Program-made: the position numbers and the translations under genes
Notes under the pieces: generated by a model
The model's database searches: none
What the model was told of the DNA's origin: nothing
What the model saw: the letters and a program-made list of their open reading frames with translations, nothing else
Origin: an uncultured Christensenellaceae bacterium
GTDB taxonomy: Bacteria; Bacillota; Clostridia; Christensenellales; UBA3700
DNA: 64,000 nt
Direction: 5' to 3'
Assembly: GCA_910588015.1 (NCBI GenBank)
Contig: CAJUOK010000008.1
Coordinates: forward strand, 1 to 64,000
In this document: piece after piece, positions 33,256-41,295 of the stretch
Layout: the number at the start of each line of letters is the position of its first letter
Numbering within the stretch: the stretch's first letter is position 1

Positions 33256-34161
33256 ATGCAGATAGACCGTCTGTTTGGAATAATATACGCTCTTCTTGGC
33301 AGAGAAAAAATAACGGCTGAAGAATTGGCAGATAAATTTTGCGTGTCAAAGCGCACCGTGCTTCGCGATATAGACGCTTTGAGCGTCGCAGGCATACCTA
33401 TCGAGTCGACGAGAGGAAAGGGCGGCGGAATATCGCTTTCCAAAGGTTACGTTCTTGACAAAGCCAATTTGACGCAAGACGAGCGAAATGAATTGTTATT
33501 TTCATTGCAGGCGATTGCCGCAACGGGACGCGGCGATACTCAACGGCTGCGCGATAAACTGCGGGGGATTTTTTCTTGTGATTCAGCCGATTGGATAGAA
33601 GTAGATTTTTCAAGATGGGGAAATACTTTGAGCGACGGCAAAAAATTCGAGACCATTAAGCAAGCTGTATTGAATTGCTACGCTTTGAAATTTCGCTATG
33701 CCTCTTCCTACGGCGAAAATTCTTTGAGAGAAGTCTATCCTTTGAAAATGTTATTTAAGGGTAGAGATTGGTATTTGCAGTCTTACTGTCTATTAAAGCA
33801 AGATTACAGAGTTTTTAAAATCAACCGTATATCTCATATTGAGGTCGCCGACAAGCAATTCGATTCAACGTTATTTTCTCCGCCGTCGGTAGTTCAAAGC
33901 TTGGATTCCGTTGCGGTTTATAAAGTAAAATTGAAGTTTTTGCCGCAGGCGGCTTATAGAGTTTTGGACGAATTTTCTCCCGAAGACATAAAAGAAAACA
34001 TTGACGGCAGTTTTAGCGTAGAGGCGTTGTTGCCTTGCGATAAATGGCTTGTGGGTTACGTTTTGTCTTTTGGAGATTGCGTAGAGGTTGAATCGCCGTT
34101 ATCTTTGCGGCAAGATATTCTAAATCAAGCGGAAAAAATAAAAAATATTTACAAAAAGTGA
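33256..34161 (+). CDS. HTH-WYL transcriptional regulator (YafY family)
   Basis: A 301-residue regulator. It has an N-terminal HTH of the HTH_11/DeoR type (ITAEELADKFCVSKRTVLRD, then IDALSVAGIPIESTRGKGGGI) and a WYL ligand-binding domain (about 145-225; KGRDWYLQSYCLLKQDYRVFKINRI) followed by a C-terminal WCX-like part. It starts 5 nt after luxS with no ribosome site, so it may be read from the luxS transcript. It precedes, on the same strand, a ClbS-like, DJ-1-like and GyrI-like set that it most likely controls through the palindrome at 34159. WYL regulators often sense stress-linked ligands or single-stranded nucleic acid; the ligand here is unknown. Confidence 0.87.
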   Translation: MQIDRLFGIIYALLGREKITAEELADKFCVSKRTVLRDIDALSVAGIPIESTRGKGGGISLSKGYVLDKANLTQDERNELLFSLQAIAATGRGDTQRLRDKLRGIFSCDSADWIEVDFSRWGNTLSDGKKFETIKQAVLNCYALKFRYASSYGENSLREVYPLKMLFKGRDWYLQSYCLLKQDYRVFKINRISHIEVADKQFDSTLFSPPSVVQSLDSVAVYKVKLKFLPQAAYRVLDEFSPEDIKENIDGSFSVEALLPCDKWLVGYVLSFGDCVEVESPLSLRQDILNQAEKIKNIYKK

Positions 34162-34192
34162 CACGCAGCTGTCATCTTTTATGCGATATAAT
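34159..34192 (+). promoter_or_regulatory. Regulated promoter of the ClbS/DJ-1/GyrI operon
   Basis: The inverted repeat TGACA-CGCAGC-TGTCA (34159-34174) is centred exactly where the -35 box should be. TATAAT is at 34187-34192 and the -35 position (34164-34169, CGCAGC) is non-consensus. This layout suggests a promoter dependent on, or blocked by, a dimeric regulator, most likely the adjacent WYL protein. Confidence 0.6.
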
Positions 34193-34222
34193 AAATCTAC
34201 TAAACGAACGGAGGAAACAATA

Positions 34223-34744
34223 TTGCCGAGACCGACGACAAAAGACGGGCTGATACAGACGGCTCAAATGCAATACGACAAACTCGCGGATATGGTGGAA
34301 GGAGCGACGCAAGAGGAAAGAACGGCGACGTTTTTATTCGAAGACAGAGACAGAAATATAAGAGACGTACTTATACATTTATACGAGTGGCATAAACTTT
34401 TTATAGATTGGGCAAAGGATAATACTAAAGGCATAGACAGGGATTTTTTGCCTAAACCTTATAATTGGAGAACTTATCCTCAAATGAACGTTGAGATATG
34501 GAAAAAACATCAAAACACGTCGCTTGAAGACGCTCGTAAAATGTTGGAAAATACGCATTATCAATCAATGGAAATCATAAAGTCGTTTGACGAAGAGCAA
34601 TTGTTTGTCAAGAAATTATACAAATGGACGGGCAACTCCAACTTGGCGGCTTATGCGATTTCGTCGACTTCAAGCCATTACGATTGGGCTATGAAGAAAA
34701 TCAAACGTCATCTTACGACTTACAGACTAGTAAATAAAGGATAA
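34223..34744 (+). CDS. ClbS/DfsB-family protein (DinB-like four-helix bundle)
   Basis: A 173-residue protein from a TTG start at 34223 (GGAGG 8 nt upstream), giving the family's characteristic N terminus PRPTTKDGLIQTAQMQYDKL. Further family marks are RDVLIHLYEWHKLFIDW and KPYNWRTYPQMNVEIW. ClbS, the founding member, protects E. coli from its own colibactin by hydrolysing the cyclopropane warhead; most homologues are of unknown function. It is the first gene of a tight operon with a DJ-1-like and a GyrI-like gene (gaps 4 and 3 nt), under an operator-bearing promoter. A detoxification role is inferred from family and context. Confidence 0.82.
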   Translation: MPRPTTKDGLIQTAQMQYDKLADMVEGATQEERTATFLFEDRDRNIRDVLIHLYEWHKLFIDWAKDNTKGIDRDFLPKPYNWRTYPQMNVEIWKKHQNTSLEDARKMLENTHYQSMEIIKSFDEEQLFVKKLYKWTGNSNLAAYAISSTSSHYDWAMKKIKRHLTTYRLVNKG

Positions 34745-34748
34745 TATT

Positions 34749-35342
34749 ATGAAAAAAATTTTATATTTGTTATTGGATAAATGGGCAGATTGGGAATTTG
34801 CATATATTTCTTCGGCGGTTAATATGCTCGGCAACGGCAAGTTTTCAAACAAAACTGTTGCGCTTGGCAAAGAATGCGTAACGTCTATAGGCGGTCTTAA
34901 ATGCGTTCCCGATTATTCTATCGACGAAATTACGCAAGATTATGCCGCATTGATTTTGATTGGAGGTCTGTCTTGGCGAAGCGACGACGCCGATAAGGTA
35001 AAGCAGTTGGCGCTCGATTGCGCAAAGAGCGGTAGGGTGTTGGGAGCGATTTGCGACGCTTGCAGATTCTTGGCGACGACGGGCGTTCTCAACGAAGCGC
35101 AACACACCGCTAACGATATACGGGAACTCAAAGCCTACTCGGCGTATAACAACGAAAAGGAGTTTTTGCACAGACAGGCTGCGCGGGGAGCTAATATAAT
35201 CACTGCCAACGGCACTGCGCCTCTTGAATTCGCCGCGGAAGTAATGCGAGCTTTGCAAGTCGCTGACGAAGGCACGATTAAAGAATGGTATGACTTTCAC
35301 AAGCTCGGACTTTACACTGCGGCTATGCCGAATATGAGGTAG
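34749..35342 (+). CDS. DJ-1/PfpI-family protein
   Basis: A 197-residue class I glutamine-amidotransferase-like protein. The nucleophile elbow is GAICDACRFLA with Cys102, and the Glu of the N-terminal region (WADWEFAY) matches the DJ-1/PfpI acid residue. Members act as glyoxalases, deglycases, isonitrile hydratases or chaperones, so the reaction is open. It is the middle gene of the ClbS-DJ1-GyrI operon, with ribosome site AAAGGA and 4 nt after the ClbS-like stop. In this setting a role in removing a reactive electrophile is plausible but unproven. Confidence 0.82.
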   Translation: MKKILYLLLDKWADWEFAYISSAVNMLGNGKFSNKTVALGKECVTSIGGLKCVPDYSIDEITQDYAALILIGGLSWRSDDADKVKQLALDCAKSGRVLGAICDACRFLATTGVLNEAQHTANDIRELKAYSAYNNEKEFLHRQAARGANIITANGTAPLEFAAEVMRALQVADEGTIKEWYDFHKLGLYTAAMPNMR

Positions 35343-35345
35343 AAT

Positions 35346-35978
35346 ATGGCTTTTGATTACAAAAAAGAATATAAAGAATTTTATATGCCAAAAGGCGAGC
35401 CGTCAATAGTAAAACTCGACAGGATAAATTATATAGCGGTGAGAGGAAAAGGCGACCCAAATCAAGAAGACGGCGAGTATAAAAAAGCAATAGGTTTGCT
35501 ATACGCCATTGCTTTTACCGTCAAAATGAGCTATAAAGGCAGTTATAAAATCGACGGATACTTTGATTACGTCGTACCGCCGCTCGAAGGGCTTTGGTAT
35601 ACTCAAGACGGCGAAAAGTTCACTTGCGCCGATAAGCAAAAACTTTGTTGGATATCAATGATAAGACTGCCCGATTTTGTCAAGAAGTGTGATTTCGATT
35701 GGGCGATAGAGCAAGCGACGGCAAAGAAAAACATTGATTTTTCGCTGGTGGAGTATTTTGAATACGACGAAGGATTATGCGCGCAATGTATGCATATCGG
35801 TTCTTATGATGATGAGTCGATGACAATTGATAAAATAGAAAGTTTTGCATTGAGTCACGGCTACGAGCCTTATTTCGGCGACGGCAGAATGCATCACGAG
35901 ATATATTTGAGCGACCCGCGTAAAGTTTCGCCGGACAAGCTAAAGACGGTGATACGAATTCCAATAGCAAAGAAATAG
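35346..35978 (+). CDS. GyrI-like small-molecule-binding protein
   Basis: A 210-residue protein of the GyrI/SbmC/SOUL-like superfamily: KLDRINYIAVRGKGDPNQ, YKKAIGLLYAIAFTVKM, then KIDGYFDYVVPPLEGLWYT, and near the end HEIYLSDPRKVSPDKLKTVIR. Proteins with exactly this layout are common in Bacillota. Some GyrI-like proteins are hydrolases of cyclopropane-containing genotoxins of the yatakemycin/CC-1065 type, while others only bind drugs. It is the third gene of the operon, 3 nt after the DJ-1-like gene. Pairing with a ClbS-like protein makes genotoxin hydrolysis a testable idea. Confidence 0.83.
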   Translation: MAFDYKKEYKEFYMPKGEPSIVKLDRINYIAVRGKGDPNQEDGEYKKAIGLLYAIAFTVKMSYKGSYKIDGYFDYVVPPLEGLWYTQDGEKFTCADKQKLCWISMIRLPDFVKKCDFDWAIEQATAKKNIDFSLVEYFEYDEGLCAQCMHIGSYDDESMTIDKIESFALSHGYEPYFGDGRMHHEIYLSDPRKVSPDKLKTVIRIPIAKK

Positions 35979-36011
35979 CAGATAGAACAAATTTACAGTT
36001 ATGTTGAGTTA

Positions 36012-36461
36012 TTAATCGCTTAAGCCTAGTAAGTAATCAGTAGTAACGTTGAAATAATCGGCAAGTTTGATTACAGCTTGCGCGTTTGGTATGCTTATGC
36101 CTTTTTCCCAAGTGTGCAAGGCAGATTTAGATAGCTTTAGAATATTTTCTAAATCATAAATCGTCAAATTCATATTTTTTCTTAATTTTAATAATCTTTC
36201 GCGAAAGATTGACATATCTATTTCACTCTTGTCGGAATAGTAGATGCATTTGTTATCGTTTGAGATTTTCAATAAATAGTCGGAAGTAACTTCAAAATAT
36301 TGCGACAGTTTGATTATCGCAATCGCGCTTGGGATACGTTCGCCGCTTTCCCAAGAACTTATGGCGCTTTTACTTAATCCTGTTTCTTTTGCGAGTTGAG
36401 GTTGAGTAAGTTTATTTTCTTTTCGCAGAGCGTTTATATTTGATATAAATATTTCTTTCAT
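36012..36461 (-). CDS. Tandem XRE helix-turn-helix regulator
   Basis: A 149-residue protein made of two complete Cro/CI-type HTH domains. Domain 1 is residues 1-58 (LRKENKLTQPQLAKETGLSK...SWESGERIPSAIAIIKLSQYF...TSDYLL). Domain 2 is about 80-149 (LRKNMNLTIYDLENILKLSK...TWEKGISIPNAQAVIKLADYF...TTDYLLGL). The halves share a very similar second part, pointing to an internal duplication. The start is the ATG at 36461; it has no ribosome site and a weak TTGATT-18-CAAAAT promoter ends 6 nt upstream. It is divergent from the gene at 36565; repeated ATGGAT boxes lie between them. Confidence 0.85.
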   Translation of the reverse strand: MKEIFISNINALRKENKLTQPQLAKETGLSKSAISSWESGERIPSAIAIIKLSQYFEVTSDYLLKISNDNKCIYYSDKSEIDMSIFRERLLKLRKNMNLTIYDLENILKLSKSALHTWEKGISIPNAQAVIKLADYFNVTTDYLLGLSD

Positions 36462-36467
36462 AATAAA

Positions 36468-36553
36468 ATTTTGCCACAAAAATGGATTGCAAATCAATTG
36501 ACATTCCTATAAAATGGATTTACAATAGCAATATCCACAATAATGGATAAAAA
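36468..36553. promoter_or_regulatory. Operator/promoter region of the tandem-XRE module
   Basis: The rightward promoter is TTGACA (36498-36503), 17 nt, TACAAT (36521-36526). ATGGAT occurs repeatedly (near 36482, 36514 and 36544), once as the inverted repeat ATCCA-CAATAA-TGGAT around 36533-36548. Another pair, GATT-GCA-AATC, lies near 36486-36495. The boxes overlap both promoters, as expected for a Cro/CI-like switch. Confidence 0.6.
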
Positions 36554-36564
36554 GGGACTATGTA

Positions 36565-36852
36565 ATGGATTCACAAATTTTGCATATATTTTATCACGAC
36601 ATAGATTGGTCGAGAATTGTTTTGAATGACAAGGAATATTTTAAAGAAATAAAAGACTATGAAGTCAATTTGGATAAATTTATTAATGAAATCAACAAAC
36701 ACCAATCTTTGAAAGATATATTTAACGATTACGATGTCGCCGATATGTCGTACAACGGCGCGCTTATGGCGGAGCATTTTAGGGAGGGCTTTATTTTGGG
36801 AGCGCGCATTGCTCTCGAGATATGCGGTTTTGGAAAGCTTGACAAAAAATAA
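36565..36852 (+). CDS. Hypothetical protein next to the XRE regulator
   Basis: A 95-residue acidic, mostly helical protein. The C-terminal half (AEHFREGFILGARIALEICGFGKL) resembles small uncharacterised Clostridial proteins often found in integrated elements (DUF6809-like), but the match is by memory and weak. It starts at ATG after AAGGGA. It is controlled by a promoter overlapping the ATGGAT boxes and is therefore probably the target of the divergent regulator. No toxin or antitoxin motif is evident, although the arrangement would suit one. Confidence 0.65.
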   Translation: MDSQILHIFYHDIDWSRIVLNDKEYFKEIKDYEVNLDKFINEINKHQSLKDIFNDYDVADMSYNGALMAEHFREGFILGARIALEICGFGKLDKK

Positions 36853-36924
36853 TTACTCATATTGACTTATCTATGCTATTGTGCTATATTGTTTTCAACA
36901 ATTTATCAATGTGTTTAGAGCTGT

Positions 36925-37363
36925 GAATTAGAGATAGATTCAACGCGTATACTACGTTGATAAACAAGATTGCGAGAGTAGTTGTCAAAGTATAGACAGA
37001 GTATAAGTCAAAGCGGAATCGAAAGGCGCGCGCAAAACTCGTCTCTTTTATTATAATAAAAGAGGATTGAAGGAAAAAAAGCTTTGCAAAATACGTCAAG
37101 AAGACAAAACCTCGGTATTGCGCTTGATTGACTATCTCGAAGAGCGAGGTTATTAATCTTGCCGAATAAAGATAGAAAAGCGATACAATAGCCACTTATT
37201 CAGACTGCTCAAGGCAAAAAGACTGTAAGGCAAACGGCATACGTCATTGACAATATTTTATCAAAGTCCGACGCTGATTTGCCAAGATAAGAAACTGCAG
37301 TTTCATATGCAAAAATCTTGAAGATTATCGCAGAAACGCAATCGAATAATCTCACGTGACGTA
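36925..37363 (+). pseudogene. Decayed MarR-family regulator
   Basis: Fragments in three frames line up in order with a MarR protein. An N-terminal helix piece (FNAYTTLINKIARVVVK; then AKLVSFIIIKED) ends at a frameshift near 37065. The DNA-recognition part follows (LCKIRQEDKTSVLRLIDYLE, then ERGY, 37070-37154) to a stop. After another frame change comes the wing and C terminus (LPNKDRKAIQ*PLIQTAQGKK...AYVIDNILSKSDADLPR*ETA, then ILKIIAET) with two in-frame stops. The residues DKTSVxRLIDxLEERG are the classic MarR recognition helix. It precedes the aldehyde dehydrogenase gene, which it may once have controlled. The minus-strand open frame over it is not a gene. Confidence 0.7.
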
Positions 37364-37447
37364 ACAAGTCGGGGGATATGCATTAAAAGAAAAAAGGCAA
37401 ACGTATCTTTGAAGACGCTCTAGCGACAAAGTTTAGGAGACTTATAA

Positions 37448-38815
37448 ATGGAAAGAGAAGAGATATTAAAATGCATAGAAAAGCAAAAGTCAAACTTGGC
37501 TTTTTTAGATTATAAAAACAGAATAAAGGCGTTGAAAAAACTGTACGCCAATATCAAACTTATGCAAGGCGAGATACTTGCGGCGCTCAAAGCCGACCTT
37601 AATAAAAGCGAGACGGAGGCTTATACGAGCGAAGTGGGAATGGTGCTTTGCGAAATATCGTATATGATAAAGCATATCAAAAGATTTTCGCGTGTAAAAA
37701 AATACCGCAGCGACGTATTTCAATTGCCTGCGAAAAGCAAAGTTGTGCCGTGTCCATACGGCTGCGTTCTTGTTATGAGTCCTTGGAATTATCCTTTTAT
37801 GCTGTCTTTGGACCCAATGGTCGACGCAATTGCATCGGGCAACAGAGTCGTGCTCAAACCAAGCAGATATTCGCACAATACTTCTTGCGTTATAGAAAAA
37901 CTTATAGAAAGGACATTCGAAAAAGACCAAGTGATTGTCGTCAAAGGCGGCAGAGAAGAAAACTCGTTTTTATTGGAGCAAGATTTTGATTATATATTCT
38001 ATACCGGCAGTACGGACGTGGGTAAAATCGTTATGCAAAAAGCTGCCGAGAAGTTTACGCCGATAACGCTTGAGATGGGCGGCAAAAGTCCGTGTATCGT
38101 CGATTCTACGGCAAATATACCGCTTGCGGCAAAGCGTATAATCTTCGGCAAATTTCTCAACTGCGGACAGACTTGCGTAGCTCCCGACTTCATATATTGC
38201 GAAAAGTCCGTAAAAGCTCAACTCGTTGAAGAACTCAAAAAGCAGATAGTCGCCCAATACACAAGTCAACCTTTGACAAACGACAGCTATCCAAAGATAA
38301 TAAATAAAAAGCATTTTGATAAAGTGTCGCGTTATATTGACGAAGGCAACGTGATATACGGCGGCAAACGCGACGAAAATTTGATGAAAATCGAGCCGAC
38401 TTTGCTTGATTCGCATTTCGACAGCCGAGAAATGAAGTGCGAGATGTTCGGACCGGTGTTGCCGATAGTTACGTTCGACAGCTTGGACGAGGCGATTGCC
38501 AAGGTCAATTCTATGTCTACGCCTCTTGCGCTGTATTTCTTTTCGTCAGACAAAAAAAATCAAGAAAAGGTCACGACTACGTGCAGATTCGGAGGGGGCT
38601 GTATCAACGATACCATTATGCATATCGCGTCTTCCAGACTTCCTTTCGGAGGACTCAAGCAGAGCGGTATGGGAGCTTATCACGGCAAAACCGGATTTGA
38701 GACGTTCACGCATTACAAGAGCATAATAGATAAAAAGACTTGGTTTGATATGCCGACGCGCTATCAGCCTTATGACGACAAGAAAGACAAACTTATAAAG
38801 TTTTTTATGAAATAA
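37448..38815 (+). CDS. Aldehyde dehydrogenase (class 3-like)
   Basis: NAD(P)-dependent aldehyde oxidoreductase of 455 residues, the short class without an N-terminal extension (YwdH/ALDH3-like). The catalytic Cys243 is in NCGQTCVAPDF, the general-base Glu209 in TLEMGGKSP and the nucleotide-binding loop in YTGSTDVGK. The C-terminal hydrophobic-free tail is short (KKDKLIKFFMK). It starts at ATG after AGGAG. The gene upstream is a MarR pseudogene. The likely substrate class is medium- to long-chain or aromatic aldehydes; the exact substrate is unknown. Confidence 0.92.
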   Translation: MEREEILKCIEKQKSNLAFLDYKNRIKALKKLYANIKLMQGEILAALKADLNKSETEAYTSEVGMVLCEISYMIKHIKRFSRVKKYRSDVFQLPAKSKVVPCPYGCVLVMSPWNYPFMLSLDPMVDAIASGNRVVLKPSRYSHNTSCVIEKLIERTFEKDQVIVVKGGREENSFLLEQDFDYIFYTGSTDVGKIVMQKAAEKFTPITLEMGGKSPCIVDSTANIPLAAKRIIFGKFLNCGQTCVAPDFIYCEKSVKAQLVEELKKQIVAQYTSQPLTNDSYPKIINKKHFDKVSRYIDEGNVIYGGKRDENLMKIEPTLLDSHFDSREMKCEMFGPVLPIVTFDSLDEAIAKVNSMSTPLALYFFSSDKKNQEKVTTTCRFGGGCINDTIMHIASSRLPFGGLKQSGMGAYHGKTGFETFTHYKSIIDKKTWFDMPTRYQPYDDKKDKLIKFFMK

Positions 38816-38835
38816 TTTGCAAAAGAGGTATGGCA

Positions 38836-39057
38836 ATGGATAATTTGAGTAAGTTTTGCACTTGTAAAGATTTGAAGTGTCCTTTGCACCCGTCGAATCA
38901 CAACAAAGGATGCGCGCCTTGTATTGCAAAAAATCTTAAGCAAAAAGAAATACCGAGTTGTTTTTTTAATGTTGCTCAACCGTCAAAGACAGGACGGGGA
39001 TATAGCTTTGAAGATTTCGCTCAAGCGGTAATGTCACGCGGTAAAGATAATTCTTAA
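38836..39057 (+). CDS. Small Cys-rich protein (DUF6485-like)
   Basis: A 73-residue protein with a Cys/His cluster (CTCKDLKCPLHPSNHNKGCA, then PCIAKN...IPSC), probably a metal-binding knuckle. It resembles the DUF6485-type small proteins of anaerobes, an assignment from memory. It starts at ATG 38836 with GAGG 7 nt upstream; another ATG at 38830 is too close to that site. It lies 20 nt after the aldehyde dehydrogenase and is probably cotranscribed, ending at the terminator at 39092. Confidence 0.7.
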   Translation: MDNLSKFCTCKDLKCPLHPSNHNKGCAPCIAKNLKQKEIPSCFFNVAQPSKTGRGYSFEDFAQAVMSRGKDNS

Positions 39058-39091
39058 CGACTAGCTCGATGAATTAATTATCAGTTTATCC

Positions 39092-39120
39092 AAAAACGCC
39101 GAATTTTTATCGGCGTTTTA
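39092..39120. terminator. Bidirectional terminator
   Basis: AAAACGCCGA (39093-39102) pairs with TCGGCGTTTT (39110-39119) around ATTTTTA. It sits between converging genes. Confidence 0.85.
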
Positions 39121-39150
39121 GACTTTTTGATAAATACTAAATTTTTTGAC

Positions 39151-40983
39151 TTATTTTAATTCGCAATATTCTTTGGAAATTTCATATATTTGCCTTTTTA
39201 CTTTTTCCATATCGTCGATGATTTGGTTTTTACCGTTTTGGGTGAGCCATTTGGCTTTTCGTCCCCAAAAATTCGTCTTTGCCATTGTACAGAATTCATA
39301 GCTGTTTTCTTCGACGCCTTTTATTTGGCTAAAAAGTTTTTCTATCTTCGAAGCAAGTTGCGGCGACGTTTCTCGCATCATATAAAGTTTGTTGACGTCT
39401 CTCACTCCTTCGTCAAGCTTTGCCAAACGCAAAGAAAATTTGCTTTCGGGCTTTTGGTTTTTATACGACGGATAGACTAGGAAACAATCTCCGGCAGGGA
39501 AAGACCAATGAGTCGATTCCTCCAACGGATTCTCAACCCACGCGTCGTAAGCCCAGCGCAAAAACCCCGTCGTATTCAGCGAACCTGCGAACATAGCAGT
39601 CCAATAGCTTTCGGCTGGTATAGATTTTGTAAAGCTGTTGGGAACGTGTTCCGTCGCCGTATACATAGTGGTTTGTTGCTTATTGTCTCTTCTTATTCGC
39701 ACTTGGTCTTTGAAGTCTTGCAGATTATCTCTGATTTGTTGCAGTCCTACAGACGCGTAGTCGAGTCTGTTAAATACGGCGGCGTTGTGTTTGAAATCGT
39801 TGAAAGCAGCGGATATTTTAAGAGCCTTTCCGTCTTTGTTTTTCACGCTTGCAATCAAATCAAGCGCCGTCTGCATATTTCTGCGTTCGTCAAAGCCTAT
39901 ATACGCGCTGTCAAACCAATCCTTTTCGTCAAGATGTTTGACGAATGTTTGTAAAAACGGTCTCCATACTTCGTCGTATTTTGTTTTGTTGGCGGTATTT
40001 ACTTTTATTTTTTTGTATTTTTGCTTTGATTCGTCATAGTATCTGACTACGTTCTTCCAAGGCATCATACTGTAACAAATTATCTTATCGGCAATGCCTA
40101 AATTCTTGTTCAGTTCTATCCATTTGTCGAAATGCGAATAATCGAATTTCCATTTGTTATCGCAGGTTTTTATCCATTTAATCATCGAGGGATAGTGAAT
40201 ATCTCTGCCGAATCCGTACGTTTGACCGCCCCAAGCTTCTTCAACGATACTGGCTGTGACGGCGTGTCCTCCGAGACTTTTGTAGAGTAACATATGCTGT
40301 TTGAGTATCTCCAGATGTTTTTCCGAAAATGGCTCTACGCCGTAGTAATATGCGACGTTATATGGATGATGCCAGTACTCTACGTCGAACGTATAATTTC
40401 CACTGTCCGGCATTGTTATATCCAATACTTCCACTGCGAAGTCCAGCGTAACGTTTTTTGAGATATTGTCTGCGCAGACGGCGATTGAGCCGCTATATAA
40501 TCCCAATGAAATGTTTTTGGGAATTTGTACTTCCGCCCATACCAATTGCAATCTATCGCGGCAAATCGATACGGGGGCGTCGGAATAAATTACTTCGGGG
40601 AAGTATTTTCTTTCGCCTTTTGGCATAACGTTGTTTGGATTATTGGCATACCATCCCGCGTGTCCCGTATAGGCTTTTACTTCTTTTATAAATGACAATT
40701 TAATATTATCAGACGGTATTATTTCTTTTGTTCCCGTCAAATCCGATACGGAGATTTTGACGTTTTCAAGATTTTCCGCGCATAATATCGCAAACTCGGC
40801 GCAGGCTTTGTCGTTTTTCCAAGCCCATAGTTTAAAGCTTTTCTCTTTATGCGTATTTAAAATTCTGCCGAAATCTTCCTGTATGTATCTGTCAAAACTG
40901 TTTACGAACACTGCGTCGAAATCTTTAAATTCACAATTTGGTTTGTTTATTAGAGCGTTGCTGTCATTTGTATTGTTTTTCAT
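39151..40983 (-). CDS. GH123-like glycoside hydrolase (DUF4091 domain)
   Basis: Cytosolic (no signal peptide) protein of about 610 residues. A beta-rich N-terminal domain (about 1-190) is followed by a TIM-barrel-like catalytic domain containing WFDSAYIGFDERRN, which matches the Asp-Glu pair used by GH123 enzymes for substrate-assisted catalysis. A C-terminal DUF4091 segment follows (SESYWTAMFAGSLNTTGFLR-like: ESYWTAMFAGSLNTTGFLRW, then SFPAGDCFLVYPSY). GH123 enzymes release N-acetylgalactosamine; the substrate here is not proven. The frame continues to 41046, but a TTGAAA-18-TAGAAT promoter lies inside that extension and AAAGGA precedes ATG 40983, so 40983 is preferred. Confidence 0.78.
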   Translation of the reverse strand: MKNNTNDSNALINKPNCEFKDFDAVFVNSFDRYIQEDFGRILNTHKEKSFKLWAWKNDKACAEFAILCAENLENVKISVSDLTGTKEIIPSDNIKLSFIKEVKAYTGHAGWYANNPNNVMPKGERKYFPEVIYSDAPVSICRDRLQLVWAEVQIPKNISLGLYSGSIAVCADNISKNVTLDFAVEVLDITMPDSGNYTFDVEYWHHPYNVAYYYGVEPFSEKHLEILKQHMLLYKSLGGHAVTASIVEEAWGGQTYGFGRDIHYPSMIKWIKTCDNKWKFDYSHFDKWIELNKNLGIADKIICYSMMPWKNVVRYYDESKQKYKKIKVNTANKTKYDEVWRPFLQTFVKHLDEKDWFDSAYIGFDERRNMQTALDLIASVKNKDGKALKISAAFNDFKHNAAVFNRLDYASVGLQQIRDNLQDFKDQVRIRRDNKQQTTMYTATEHVPNSFTKSIPAESYWTAMFAGSLNTTGFLRWAYDAWVENPLEESTHWSFPAGDCFLVYPSYKNQKPESKFSLRLAKLDEGVRDVNKLYMMRETSPQLASKIEKLFSQIKGVEENSYEFCTMAKTNFWGRKAKWLTQNGKNQIIDDMEKVKRQIYEISKEYCELK

Positions 40984-41137
40984 TTTTGATAATATTCCTT
41001 TTATGTCAATATCTATGCGATTAATATCGTATTGATATTCTATCATATCGGACTATTGCATTTCAATACTTTTCATAATTTGACTTAAAATCGATTAGCG
41101 GTTTAGTTAAAATAGCAAAAATGTTGTAATATGTTAT

Positions 41138-41266
41138 ATTTCTCCATTGCGCTTCGCTCCGGTCGAAATGACGTTGGAGAGCGAAGGTATTTTTACTTTT
41201 CTTGTTTATAATTCTTATGTAATAAGCCGTCTAATTGTCATTTCGAGCGCAGTCAAGAAATCTAAT
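41138..41266. repeat. Palindromic intergenic repeats (two separated arms)
   Basis: TTTCTCCATTGCGCTTCGCT, then CCGGTCGAAATGAC (41138-41171), and GTCATTTCGAGCGCAGTCAA, then GAAATCT (41237-41266), are inverted arms of the same family as 251-417, here about 65 nt apart. Confidence 0.6.
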
Positions 41267-41295
41267 CGAATTTGCGCGTTGCGAATATATCGCGC

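Noticed and set aside
36884..37195. 103-codon minus-strand frame
   Set aside because: It is antisense to ordered MarR fragments on the plus strand and has no ribosome site.
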